Positions 24,162 through 36,500 of a stretch of 64,000 nt of DNA are shown piece by piece (within the stretch, counting starts at the first letter, position 1; the number at the start of each line of letters is the position of its first letter). The stretch comes from Rhea pennata. Lineage: Eukaryota; Chordata; Aves; Rheiformes; Rheidae. The stretch spans positions 66,720,422-66,784,421 of the forward strand of contig NC_084666.1 in the NCBI RefSeq assembly GCF_028389875.1, written 5' to 3'. The notes under the pieces are model-generated. The model searched no databases, had not been told where the DNA came from, and saw nothing but the letters and a program-made list of their open reading frames with translations. The translations under genes were made by a program, and so were the position numbers.

Positions 24162-24348
24162 TGCTTTAGCTTTTTTACAAAAGTCTTAAATATAGGTAAA
24201 TACGTAAACACTGTGCACGCACTAAGAGTTTGATCCTGGTCTGTTGAAATCAATGGCAAATTTCCCATTAACTGCAGTAGAGCAAGATCAAGCTCCAAGT
24301 TAGTATGGTACATACAAGCCTATGGATTCAGGAAAGTGAGGGCTCATT

Positions 24349-24517
24349 TCAAAACCAGTTGCTGGAGGAATCAGACTCAGTGCCGAAAACCTTCCTGCAC
24401 ATGTTGGAGTTCTCTTGGTGGAGAGGGTACTCGGAACCTGCCAGCAGTTCCACTTTGGCTTTCCTTGAGGTGTACCTTCTGCCGGATGGTAGACTTTCAT
24501 ATTTAGTCACATATCGC
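24349..24517 (-). CDS. MTTP: MTTP coding exon 18 (terminal)
   Basis: This exon encodes the C-terminal 55 residues and the TGA stop at 24349-24351. The acceptor ends TTTATAG. The product starts [14 protein letters not shown] and ends SDSSSNWF, matching the conserved MTTP tail (human ends SSGWF in my memory). The first base completes the split Arg codon from exon 17. Confidence 0.96.
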
Positions 24518-27500
24518 CTATAAAGATAAAATGTGGTTATCTGGCATAAGCAAATCTGTGCAAAGTCTGTACCCTTTGGGTGAGTCTAGAGATAAAACAG
24601 TTCACATACATATTAGGTTATCTAAGGTGTAGGTATAATGAGAACATGTTTTAGTATCTGCAGAATAACAGATACTCTTTTTCTTAGGATTTCCTGGAGA
24701 CTGTTGAGTTCCTTAAATCTTCTCAGGCGTACCATCTTTTAGATCAAAAAAGACTGAATGGAAATCTGGCACTGCAAATGTTATCATCCTCAGGTCTTAG
24801 GAAATAGGGATTAGGAGGGAGTAGTAAGCCAGGCTTCTCACGTTCCAATGCAGTTACTCTTCTTTGGCAATTGAAAAGCATCTTTTACCTTATAGTCTAG
24901 TTGTTTAGATTTCAGGAGAGTTGATGCCTTAATAAAATCTGATAGGATACCACAGTTGCATCAAGAGCTTAGCACGTCAAGTACTGTTATCAGTACTAGT
25001 AAACAGCAGATCATGAAGAAATCTTTCAAGTTCAGTTACTTTATGACTCTGCAGTTATTCTCTCAGTGGTGTAACAGAGAACTATTGTGCAAAGCTTCAG
25101 GTCACCTTCAGAACTGATTGTACATTAGGGGAGCAGAGACCTGCAACATCGGTTAGTTTACTTGTAAAACCAGATTAGAAAATCTGACAAAAGTGCCAAT
25201 TCAGAGAGTGTTTAGAGATCTTCTCTAAGCTCCTTTCTCAATCTCAGGGCTGACGGACAGGGAAAAATGGGTTAGCAGACATGTTGGTTTGTGGAACAGC
25301 CTACACTGCACCAGACTGTATTAGACTGAAATTTGGCTTCTGTTGTTAATCTCTCATGGCTGTGAACACCAAACATTGCAGATTCACCAACTGGCTGAAA
25401 AGTTCCTTATAAACTATATACCCTCACTTATAAATTGTGTACTCTTAGTTCTTACCTAAATGGAGATTCAACTCTGTCCATCTGCATGCAGACTAAAAAT
25501 GGGTACTGTGAAAACTGCACGGTGGAGATGAAGTCCAATGTTGTTTCTATTTCTAAAGTGGTTTCCATACCAGCCTTTGCAAACAAGGAATCCACCGCAA
25601 TGTTACCAGCAATGAACAGGGCTCCCCTACAAACAAATTCAGAAATTACAGTTAAAACAGATCAAGGAAAAAGAAATTAAACTGCAAATATTCCTAGCAT
25701 CTACAGCTAAAAACTGCCCTCAAAGGAGTCAGTTTTTCAGGTAAAGATGTATCAATCCAGATGAGATCAATGGGAACTCGTATTACCCACGTGGAAAAGA
25801 AAACTACTGATGTTCTCACATATATGTAGCTGTCTTTTAACTCAAATGCAAAATGTTTAGTCTTCTAAGTGGATCTGCCTGGGCTTAGGAACCTGAACGC
25901 TCTAAAGCTGTAGCATGCACTGCAGGTATCTCACCGATTCTTAACGTTGGTTTTGGATTCCCTGTACCAAAGGCTGAACTCCATTCCTCCTGAGATGTCA
26001 ATGGACAGGCCACCTTGGAACTCCACGCTGGCCCTCAGCCCAGACTGCAGCTGAAGCACCTGCAACCGTGAGAAAGTGCAGGTAACGCACCAGTAAATGA
26101 CTGGAAACTGTGTTGATTTCCTTTGGACCGTGTCTCATCGTGCCTCCTGTCGTGTTCAAGGAACAAAAAGGAATAAAAAGGAATATGGAGCTTTGCTGAA
26201 AGGGTGGACAGAGCACCACTAACGTGCAACTCTCTCCTGAGCAAATGGGATGAGGCTAAGGCAAGGTGCTTCTCATCTATCTTATCTGCCACCTAACATA
26301 ATTTTAGGGTGCACTGCAAGGAATATCATGCCCTTTGTCTCCAAGAGCTACTACACAAGCCTCATGGACACTCTGGTTATATTCCAGCGGGGTCAGATTA
26401 AACTTTGCTTCAGAGCTCTTGCACGCTGAAAGGCAGCCCCATCCTGGCATTAGGATGCAAAGTGCTGCAAGCAGTCGTGCGCAGCATAGCTGCCGAGAAA
26501 CCTCCATACTGGCAAAAATTCCGTCTTCGGTGGTCGGGCGGCTAACTCCACAGGCATTGCTGTCTGTTGGAAATTTGCGTTTAATGCACTTTCCACCAGC
26601 ATCAAGTGTGCTTGTGGCTTCTTGAAACCTCTACAGCTGGACGGCAAATGCATTGCATGGAGTCAGTTTCGGAAGTGATAATAGCTCAAGGTCACAGCAG
26701 CTCATTACTTTTAAGTTTTGACAGTCAGCCAAGATTTTAAAATTCACTCAGCTTGGCAATCTAACTCACTTTATATAGTTGTCCCGCTTCCTTTTGAACT
26801 AGCAGATTAATTTACTGTTTTCAAAGCAGTAATTTGGGAAAAGTTCATTCTGACCGTGTCTCTTGCATACAAGGACACGTCTTTCAATCTCCCAGATGAT
26901 TTTCTCTCTCTCCTCAAGATTTCTGAGCCCGTGGTGTCCTCAGCACCTGTAATGCTGCAGGTATTTGCAGAATGTGTGAACACTTAATTTCTTGCCTCTT
27001 TCTTCTGTCCAAGTGTCATGAAAATCTCTCTTTGTCCCTTCCAAGCTGTTCAGTAGCCCCACATTTCCTGCTAAGGCTGTCCTAGGTTTTAAGACAGAAG
27101 CAAGCAGATACAGGCTGGCTTTCAGGTCACTATAGCAGGAGGTAACGTTTGGTGAGGCTGTATTCAGAGCCTTAAAGACTTCCTGCTGTGGTCAAAGGGT
27201 TTGAGAATTGTGGTGGCTATATATGGTTACTTCACCTTTTAAGGTCTGAAACGATCTCTTTGGTAGAGCCAACTTGGCAGTCAGTTGCTGCTGAAGTGGG
27301 CTTAAGGTTTAACCTAAGAATGCAGTGGGCTGGCTGTAGTTTATAAATCCAACCCACCCCCAGCAAGCATGGTCATATTGTGTTCTAATTTCTTATTTTT
27401 GTCCAAATAAAAATTATAGCTTGTATTTGTGGTCTTTCTAAAATCAAAGATAGTTTTCCTGTTGACTGCGGTGGGGCAAGGATTACTTTCTGAATTAGTT

Positions 27501-30500
27501 AAGTAATCGTTATTGATCCATTTAGTGTGGAGACAAAGCTAATTTTACTTTATTTTATTTTACTTTTAATTGGGACTGAATTGGTCAGTAATTGTTAATG
27601 GGTGAGCCATTACACAGAGCCGTGTACCCACAACCAGAGGAACAGATATTTTTAGATGTATTGTTAATTTGCACCTAAAAAAAAAAGTAGAATAGGATCG
27701 GTTTGCAAGGGCTACACAGTTTAAAGATTTAAAGGCTACCTAGCATTAAGTCAGGTTTGTCATTGAAACCAGCACAGAATCTAACAAGTGTTTTACCAGC
27801 TCATCTATTTCCTTATTTAGAGCTGAATCCTGTCCTTCGACTCGTGTGCAAATCCAGTCTAGGCTGATGGGAGGTGTAAATCACAGGGACCCAGCCTTCC
27901 CAGGAGTAGTATTTTGCTTTCCCTTCCTATTTTAAGCTTTGTGTGTCATTTGCAATGGAAAATGAGATTTGAAAGATCAGGATCTGTAGCTTGTTACTGT
28001 TCAAAATGCTGAAACGTGGCATGTTTCAATTTAAAAGAAGTTTTTCTTTGTACGGTACTGGTAGTGCTACTGTAGTGTAACAGAAAGACTGCTGAAAAGG
28101 CACTTCTCTCACACCTGGCTGTCTTCCAGTGGGCTCTGGCTTTCAAGTGGTTTCTCTGACCTATTCATAAGTATTTAATTTCTCTGTGCTTCTGACAGGT
28201 GTGTGCCTATAAGAAATATTAACACTCCTGAACTTTAGTGCAGGTGACTTAGGAGTTTTATAGGAGCTGTTTATTTTAGAGGAGGAATTACACTTTCCAG
28301 ACTGTTATTCTTAGTGCTGGAGTAACGCTGTGAGAGGTGGCAATGGCTGTTAAATACACTCTGATGATTTCAGTTGTGGAGTTATGTGAGAGAAGATGTT
28401 CCAGGAAGCAGGTGGGAGCCTAAGCTTTAAAAGAGCTACTATCCAACTGGAAGTCACCTCTGTTAAATGTGCCTATTATGATTACTGCAGGTGTAAAGTT
28501 AATGAAAGGAAGCTTTTTTCCAGGTGTTTCTTATCTGGTTGATTTGATGGCACTTTAAGTATAATTCAGTTTTGGTCTTTCTATGCAAAATTGCCCTTCT
28601 AAAAATCAATAGGGAAGCAGAACTTTTAAAACATTTTAAAATGACTTTTCCCAAAATCAGGCTGTACTGCTTGAATAATTACAAACCAAGTATTCCGTAA
28701 GTTCTTCTTGAGTTCCAGTTTTGGCCTCCAAGTCATCATTTCAGTATTTGATCTCAACTGCACTGCATGTATCTTTTATATGTGGGGTTTTGGTTGGTTG
28801 GTTGGTTGGTTTTTTTTCTTTTTTTTTTTTTTTTTTCCTGTTCTGAAATCACACTGCACTCGGCTATGGCACACTGAGTTTTGGTATTAAGATCTTAGTG
28901 CAGAGGAATGAACACAGTTTTGGATCCACAGTTTTCTTCTTTGAAAGAAAATAAAACCATGTTTGTCTGGGTTGTCTCCAGTATGAATTTGTAAAGGAAT
29001 TTATGTCCTGGGCAAGCCTTCTCCATGCTGGCCAGGAAAAGTGCAGGTAGTACTTAGCTTGTAAGAAGCTAGATTATGTAAGGTTAAGAAAACCTTACAC
29101 AGGTTTTCTTCAGTTCCAGTGTTTTCCCCCACACTTCCATTCTAACAGTATTTTCTGGTACTCTTGTAATCACAGCTCAAGGACTTTACAGGTGAAAACA
29201 CTTAAAATGAAGCTTAACTGGATTATGTAGAGGGGCCCAAATAATTTTTATGCTGTTGCTGACCTGGAACTTGGATGTGAAACTAGTCTTAAGCAGATGT
29301 GTTGTGTTTTAAAAAAACACAGCCTGAAGCTGTGTTCAGCATTGCTTTGAATAATTTTTGTCTTTATGGAGCTAGAGCTAAGAACTTTTTCATTGCAAAC
29401 ACCCGACAGGTGTCCACTGCTTGGTTTCCAGAGAGCTTGGGTGGCAAACATGCTAGCGGTGACCCAAGAGGGAAAGCGAAGTGGGATCCCATCTAATCAC
29501 TGTGCTGCCAAGGCTTCCAGAGAGTCAGCGACTGACCGAAAGTGATACACCCTGATATTGTTAAAAATGGCACGCAGACCCAGCCCAGGGGTGCCCTGGA
29601 CTTTTATTAGGCTCTCCAAAGGCGAGGCGTCGGGAATCTGCTGGCTGGCAGAGCGTTCGGGGTGCCGGCCAGCTTATTCGGTCAGAATATTTATGGAGCT
29701 TGGTGCGTGCACAGCAGTTGGAAATATTTAGTCCTGAAAACGCCATGCTTGGGTGCTCAAAGCTAGAGAACATGATCATCTTTCTCATCTCCCCAGTCTG
29801 TTTATTAAATAAGCCTTGGCGAAGTTTTTTTCCCTAATTTGTGTGTGAAAAACAAACTGTTGCTGGAGTGAGCTTTTCTTTCCTAATTTGTGCAGTATGG
29901 GGGAAGCCCTCTTGGCTGACAATACCATGGGTTCAGGTTGTAGGCAGCCTTTGTATGCACGTGTTATTTCCATGTAATTTTGGTCTGCATGGATTCTCTC
30001 ATTGTCTGTTTTTGTCCTTTTCTTTTGTCAATAATTAAAAGGGAATCAACAGAATTTGTCTCGTAGGCCCTCTCTGCAATTTTGCAGGTGAACTATATTG
30101 CCAGTAACTGTCCAGAAGTCAAGCAGTTCTTTGAATAGTCCAGTTTGGACTTGCCGATGTTTTATGAGCTGAATGCTGCTGCTAAATCTCAAAATTCTAA
30201 GGAGATTCCTGTTTGGGCAGAAGCAAAATATCAAACCAGATACTGGCTCTGCACTTTGGGAAAGCTGTCTAGCTATTTAGTCCTCTGCTAATATATTATG
30301 TACACAGTTGTATTTGTATACAAGTCTATACATAACTATAATATGAACAGACCATTGGGGTGATGGTCACATAAGAAACTGTAATTTCCATTTTAATTCC
30401 TGTTTTCTTGCGGCTGTAAGCATTTGAAATTGGACCTTCTTCATGAAGGTTACTTTTCTCAGAAAGTTTGTGTCTGAGATTCAGTAACTCTGGACTGTAG

Positions 30501-33500
30501 AAGATGGTAAAAATTATTCTCCATTATAAAAAAAGAAAAAACAGGATGGCCCGTGACTGTAAGCCCTTGAAAACAGTGCCCTGAACATGCACAGTACGTT
30601 TTAAACAGTTAGTGATGCTTGTGAAATGAGCCTGAAGATGGTTCACCTAAGCCTAGCTCACTTAGCTGAACATTTAACACGACAGGTACAGCTTCAGCAG
30701 ATGTAAGATCTTTGGACAGCCTCTAAAGACTAAAACTTCTATGGTTACATGGGACATTACTGTCTTACAAGGAACTGTGGATGGCTGAGGAACTGGAGGA
30801 GTGGAGGAACTGGCCAACAGCAGTAGGAGTTTTCAGCAGGAAGCTTAGTCTGATTTGGTTTTATTCTTCACAGGGTTACTTTGTTTTCTAGAATGATGTG
30901 AATTCTTGCCTCTGTTCTAGATTGCTTTTCATCTAATTTCATCCTCTTATTTCATACTTGCAACTTTCCTATTGCTCCCATAGTAAGAAAACATTGATCA
31001 GGTTTATTAGCAGTGGAAAGAGAGAAGATGAGATGCCCCACCATAACAGTATGGAGGGAGGGTGCATATGTGTTTAAAAGGAAAAAAAAAAATCAAAAAG
31101 TATGCTACTAGTACCTGTGAGTAATCTGTCAGGAGGATAAGTCCTTTCACCACATTAATGGGAGCTCCAGTTGCTGAGAGCATTTTAGACATTAAATCAC
31201 CATACCCTTGGAAAAACGTAACTGGCCTGAGCTGGACATCGAAGAGAATGGCCGACATGCCAGCAAAGGAGTCCAGGTTTTCCTCGCCTTCATCAGGAGT
31301 TGCAGCTATTATCGTCTCCAGGCCTTGAGCTTCAATCACCACCTAAGAGGCAACAGTGACACAAAATCAATGAAAAAACTCTGCCTGACCCAGGCTATTA
31401 GCAACTCTAAACGTTTTTTTATACATATATCTACATATACATCTACCTATCTATCTATCTAAGAGCCTAATGCTTATTTACTTAATTGAAGGTGAAAAAA
31501 TATTTGGTTAAGACTTAAGGGAATTAGAGTAGATAGACAAATGGAAAATAAAATACTCTCACAGCATCTTTTCCCCTTAGGTGTAGGCAGAATTTGCCCA
31601 TGTGCAGATCACAAACACAAGTCTACTTTCCTTTCAAGTCCATTTTCTTTTATTCATATAATTATTTTCCACAGACGTTCAGAAGGAAAACCAAAGATGC
31701 CCCACTGTACAGGTTTATCCTGCAGAAATTAAGCAGGATTCTAATATTTAAGGTGCTTTCCAAATTGACAATATTAAGAAAAGGTCAGAACAGAAGCATG
31801 TCATTTAAACATGTTTAATTCTTAGTTTGAATTCCAGTATTCTTGTTCTGTGTTACAGCTGAAGCAGCTGCCTTGATTTTATAAAATTCTGAAGCTTTTA
31901 CTGAGTACATAAGATAAACGGTATAGATTTAACCAGAAACAGAACTTGGATATACTGTAGAGGACAAAACACCCATCTCTTTGTTAGGGCATACATGTCC
32001 CTCATTGTCTGCTGTTTTATTTTGTTTTTCTTTTTCCTGTCATTGGCCTGTTCTGTGCCCAGTGCAGCAATCCTCCAGCTCTTTGGCATCAGCTGGTTTT
32101 ACATGAAGAGTTGTAAGAAGAGGTCGCCATACTGGCTTAGTTTTTATGTAGGGCATGGCAGTTACCTGGCTGGCATGAAGTTGAGCATTTTTATTGAAAA
32201 TATAGATGTTCAGGTTACTTCTCCTTAAAATGCCAGAGCCTGAATAGAGGATGTCAAGGCAGTATGTGGATGATATGTCAGGACCACCTTAAAAAAGAAA
32301 GAAGGTACCTGTGACCAAACTAGTGATTTAATCAAAGGTTCAGGAGTATAAATAGGGTTAAAAGGCAGTTTCCTGGTTACATACGTGTCATATAGCCAGA
32401 GTAGGCAGAGGAAGAGCCTGTCCTGGAGAAGCGTTCATAGTTGTGAGCACGCATGTCCTTCAGAACTTGACGAACTGTTTTGCTGCAGTATTTCAAAACA
32501 AAACAAAACAAAAAAAAGTTGTGGTAACAAATGTATTATTGTTTTGTAGAAACATCGAATTTCAGAGTGGGCGAATTTCCCTGCAGGGAAGAGGCTCTTT
32601 GAAAACTCCCAATTTTCCATTAAAGAAATTAAATTTGTGCCTCTAAAGCTAACCTGTCCCGGAATGTCTTCTCCAATTTCAGCTACTCCAAACAGTTACA
32701 GATAGAAAGAAAAGCAAATAAAGGTCTTACTTGAAAATTAATGTTGTTCAGAAGGGGAGGTATTTTGATTGTTTCCATTCTAGTGTTGTGGTGTTAAATT
32801 TTTTCTTGTTCATTGTTCTTTGAAAATATAAAGCAAGGGCCCCATTGAACAGAGAGAATTAAAACCAAGTGAAGAAATTTCCTTCTGCATAAAAGACAGC
32901 TAGGCACCTAACAGTAGTGGAAGTTAGATGCCTAATTCTCATCTGTAGTGCTGAAAATGTGACCAGCTGTTAAAAGAGTATCATTGCAATGTACAGATTT
33001 ATTCTAAAGTATCAGTACTTAAAAGTGGCACGAAGGTCTAGCATCTTCTTGTGTGCTCCCTAGATTTTACAGGAGTAATTATTTGAAAACTGTGCACTCT
33101 TTGAATTTCTCTGTTATTGCATTAATGTGCAAAGGGGTGAGAAAGAGCTGTATTTCTCTACACTGAACTTAACGTACCTTGCAGGCATTTCAAAGTGAAG
33201 TATATCTTGAATTACGGAGAGCATGTACTTGTTCATTTCCAGGGGCAATTCACCAATGGAGAGCAGGATGTTTTTCACTTCCATGTAGGATGGGTTACTG
33301 TTTAAGATGATAGCAGCTGCAGTAGTTCGCACTGTCTTTTCGTGGATTTTACGACTCTGGTGGTATATCCTGTTCATTGTTTTCTTCACCTGGTCAGGAA
33401 GCAGGATATGCATTCAATGCTCGTGTAGATGACTGGACAAAGTCCAGCTTAGAATCTCATTTATTTTAGCTTAAGCTAGGTCCATAGCTACTGCTAGGAT

Positions 33501-36500
33501 ATTAGGATATATTTTTAGCACACTTTTTTTGTGGTCCTTGTGGAATTTATTAGATGTGTATAGGACAGTGACTACAAGAGCAAGTGAGGCATCTGTTACA
33601 GCCTGTTTTTGACAGTTGAACTGTAAATAAATAAGAGCACTAAGAGATTCAAATACTGTGTCGGTGATAAGATCAACAGAGAGATTTCCTTAACTCTTCA
33701 GGGGAAAGGTATCTTAAATCTTGCAATTTTCATTTACTGGATGCTACCTGTGGCAGCCCCACATGCCTGAGAAGGTGAGAAGTTTATGACACATCTTTGT
33801 TACAAATAAAGTCGCAGTGACAGAATAGCGTGTCAGCTGCCTCAGGCATTTGCATTGCAAAGCAGCACCATGACAAGCCAGTCAAGGCTATCAGCAGGAG
33901 TGGGAAACAGGATGTGGGGTGATGCAGCACAGGCAATACCTCATGTCCCTGCTTTGTTGTATGCCTTCTCTCACCCTTTGAGGCTGGAAGGTAAAATGCA
34001 GCTATTTTACCCTTCTCTTGTTTTCATACATTCTCCATGGCTACATGAAAGCACAAGAACAGAGTTTATACAGGGCCCAGTGTCTACTGTTTCTAATGTC
34101 TCTTGTACATTGTAGAGTGTGCTGCTGTGAAGGGCGCTCTAACCTGCCCCATGACTATCTGCCACCTTTAATGCCTCTATATAACTCTGGAGCCAAAGGC
34201 TGAGTAGCGCTGGCAGACTGGAAGCTGGTGTTTGGAAAGCAAGACTTTATAGAGTTTTCTGGCTAGAACTGAAGTGTGCATAAAAATTTCTTGGAGTAAA
34301 AAACATGTGCAGGGCATATTTAAAAAGTGAGGACTGATAGAAGGTCTCTTGCACTTCTTCTTTTGGGCCATGTATTTTCTCACCTCTTTGGTGAGAAAAG
34401 AAACGTCGTATCTCTGCAGGGCAGTGGCAGCGATGTTGCTGATGGGCCCCTCTTCTGACTCGGCGTACTTCAGAAGCAATGGGATCGCTTCAGGGAGACG
34501 TGCATTCTTCAATGCCAGCAGGTACATCTTCACATTGTCACCTTTCTTAGCTCTCTCTAGCCTACGTAGAATCAGCTTCTTGGCTTCCACAACAGCCTGA
34601 AGAAAATCAACAGCATATTGAAAAGATATCCTATATCCCCAGCATGTCCTCACATGCCAGTCAGTCTATGATGAAGGTGATAGCCTTCCTTCTGGGTGGT
34701 TCTGTGCATGCTTGGGGCGGAGTTCAGTATTTGAACCAATGACTTTCCTTTGCAGAGCTAAGATAACCTAATATTTTATAGATCCTGACTCCTCTAGTGT
34801 TTCTTTGAGGACCTGCAAAGCTTTCAGGCAAGTGAGCACAAGTACTGCTTCTGCTGACAGCCTGGGCAGTGATAAAAAGTTGTGTTAAACAAAGGCATAT
34901 CAGGAGAAATCCACAAGAATGGGGAGAGAGAGCAGATTAAATCCTAAAATTGACAAGATAGATATCAGCATTAAAAAAATCATCTATTAAAAATGGGAGT
35001 TTATGGTCTTACTTCACAGCAGAAGGGAAAATGCTTCCTGTGTCCCGTACAATCTTCCAGTAGCATCAACAGGGATCATTCATGTGTCCCAGATCAGAAT
35101 TTGGCTACCAGTGAAAAACAACAAATACTTACTGGAAGTTTGCAGCCTTCTCTCTCGCAGAGCTTTCTGATGAGTGCTCCCATGATGATGACAACAGTTT
35201 CTCTGATTTCTTCATCTGCAATCTCACCCTGGAACTTAGTCTGTTATTCAAAAGCAACAGTTAGTCTCCCTGCCTAAAAATGAAGAACCACATTCTGCAG
35301 TGGGCTGAATGCCCCCAATTCCTATGAACATCAGTGCAATGCAAAAGCAGTGTTCATCTCAAGATGAGCATCTCAGCAGCAGAGCACTGCTCTTTCATTA
35401 CACATTAGCTCAGTGCCATTTTTCCCTTGCATTATATTCAGTGTCTCAAATAGCACAATTCATTTTGAAACTATTTTCAAAAGAAAGAATATTAAATGGT
35501 GAAAGGACTCTGATAAGGCTTTTGCTCCTTAAGTTGCTCTGTTAACACTCAGAACAATGTTTGTTTTCCATGAAGAAGGGAGTTTTACTAAGTAAATAGA
35601 CTATATATGAATGCCTACAAATTTTTGTTATTTCCAGGTTATACCTTTCTGGCAAACCTAAAGGAAACCCTGGAAGGGAAAAGGAAAGGAATGTTGGAAA
35701 ACCCGTGACAGTGTTCCTCTTCCTTCCCCCTTGACATAGATGAAGCTCAAAAGTAGTAACTCCATTGTATTTCTTTTCTATCTTTTGACTTACAGTTAAA
35801 GCTTTCAGGAGCATTTCATTGGGATGGGAAGCAAATCCACATGCATACAGGAACCGCTCCTGCAGGATAGCACTTTTTATATTCTTAAAGTCTAGAAACT
35901 CCAGCATGGCCTCCAAAGATGCTGAGGTCTGGGCAGAGGTTACAGCATCCACTAACTGTGGACTATAAAGAAGTGGAAATGAACATATCATTGCAATAAC
36001 TGGAAAATACTGAAAAGACTATTTTGTATATAGAAAGACAGAAGTGTTGACAGATCTGTTCACTCAGGAATGCTTTCTAGCTTCCAAGTCAAGGTGCATG
36101 TGATGGTCATAACCAAACTCCAGTGTTAGGACAACATCCACGCATGAACCATCCCCTTTTCCACTGTATTTCCACTTGAAGGAAACCAATGGGCAAGTTG
36201 AGAACAAGTTATAGAGTGTTTCAGGACAAGCAATTGGGTCCAGAACCTTTGAGTAAGCTACAAGGCGTGTTTGCCCTGCACTATAGCTATGTTCTTAGTG
36301 GCTGAACAGTATATTGCAAATATATTTTATTACAAAAGCAATCAGAGCTTTACTGGAAAAGTCTTTTTCCTGTACAGTACTGAAGATTGATTTTACATAG
36401 CTAGCCACTATAACTGAATTTGTTTACATTCATTTTCCCCTGCTGCAGTTTTAAATAATGAAACCTTTTGAAAGTTTGTTCATGATGACTTACAGGAGTT

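Larger units (their letters stand above)
26060..31114 (-). other. MTTP: MTTP intron 15 (about 5.1 kb)
   Basis: No coding exon is recognised in this intron, the longest in the gene. It holds a TTGG tetramer run next to a T-rich tract (28789-28837), an inverted repeat at 29078-29100 and scattered fossil-repeat motifs. Confidence 0.8.

Noticed and set aside
31441-31462. CRISPR-like short repeats
   Set aside because: This is a simple tetranucleotide microsatellite in vertebrate intronic DNA without spacers. CRISPR arrays are not expected here.
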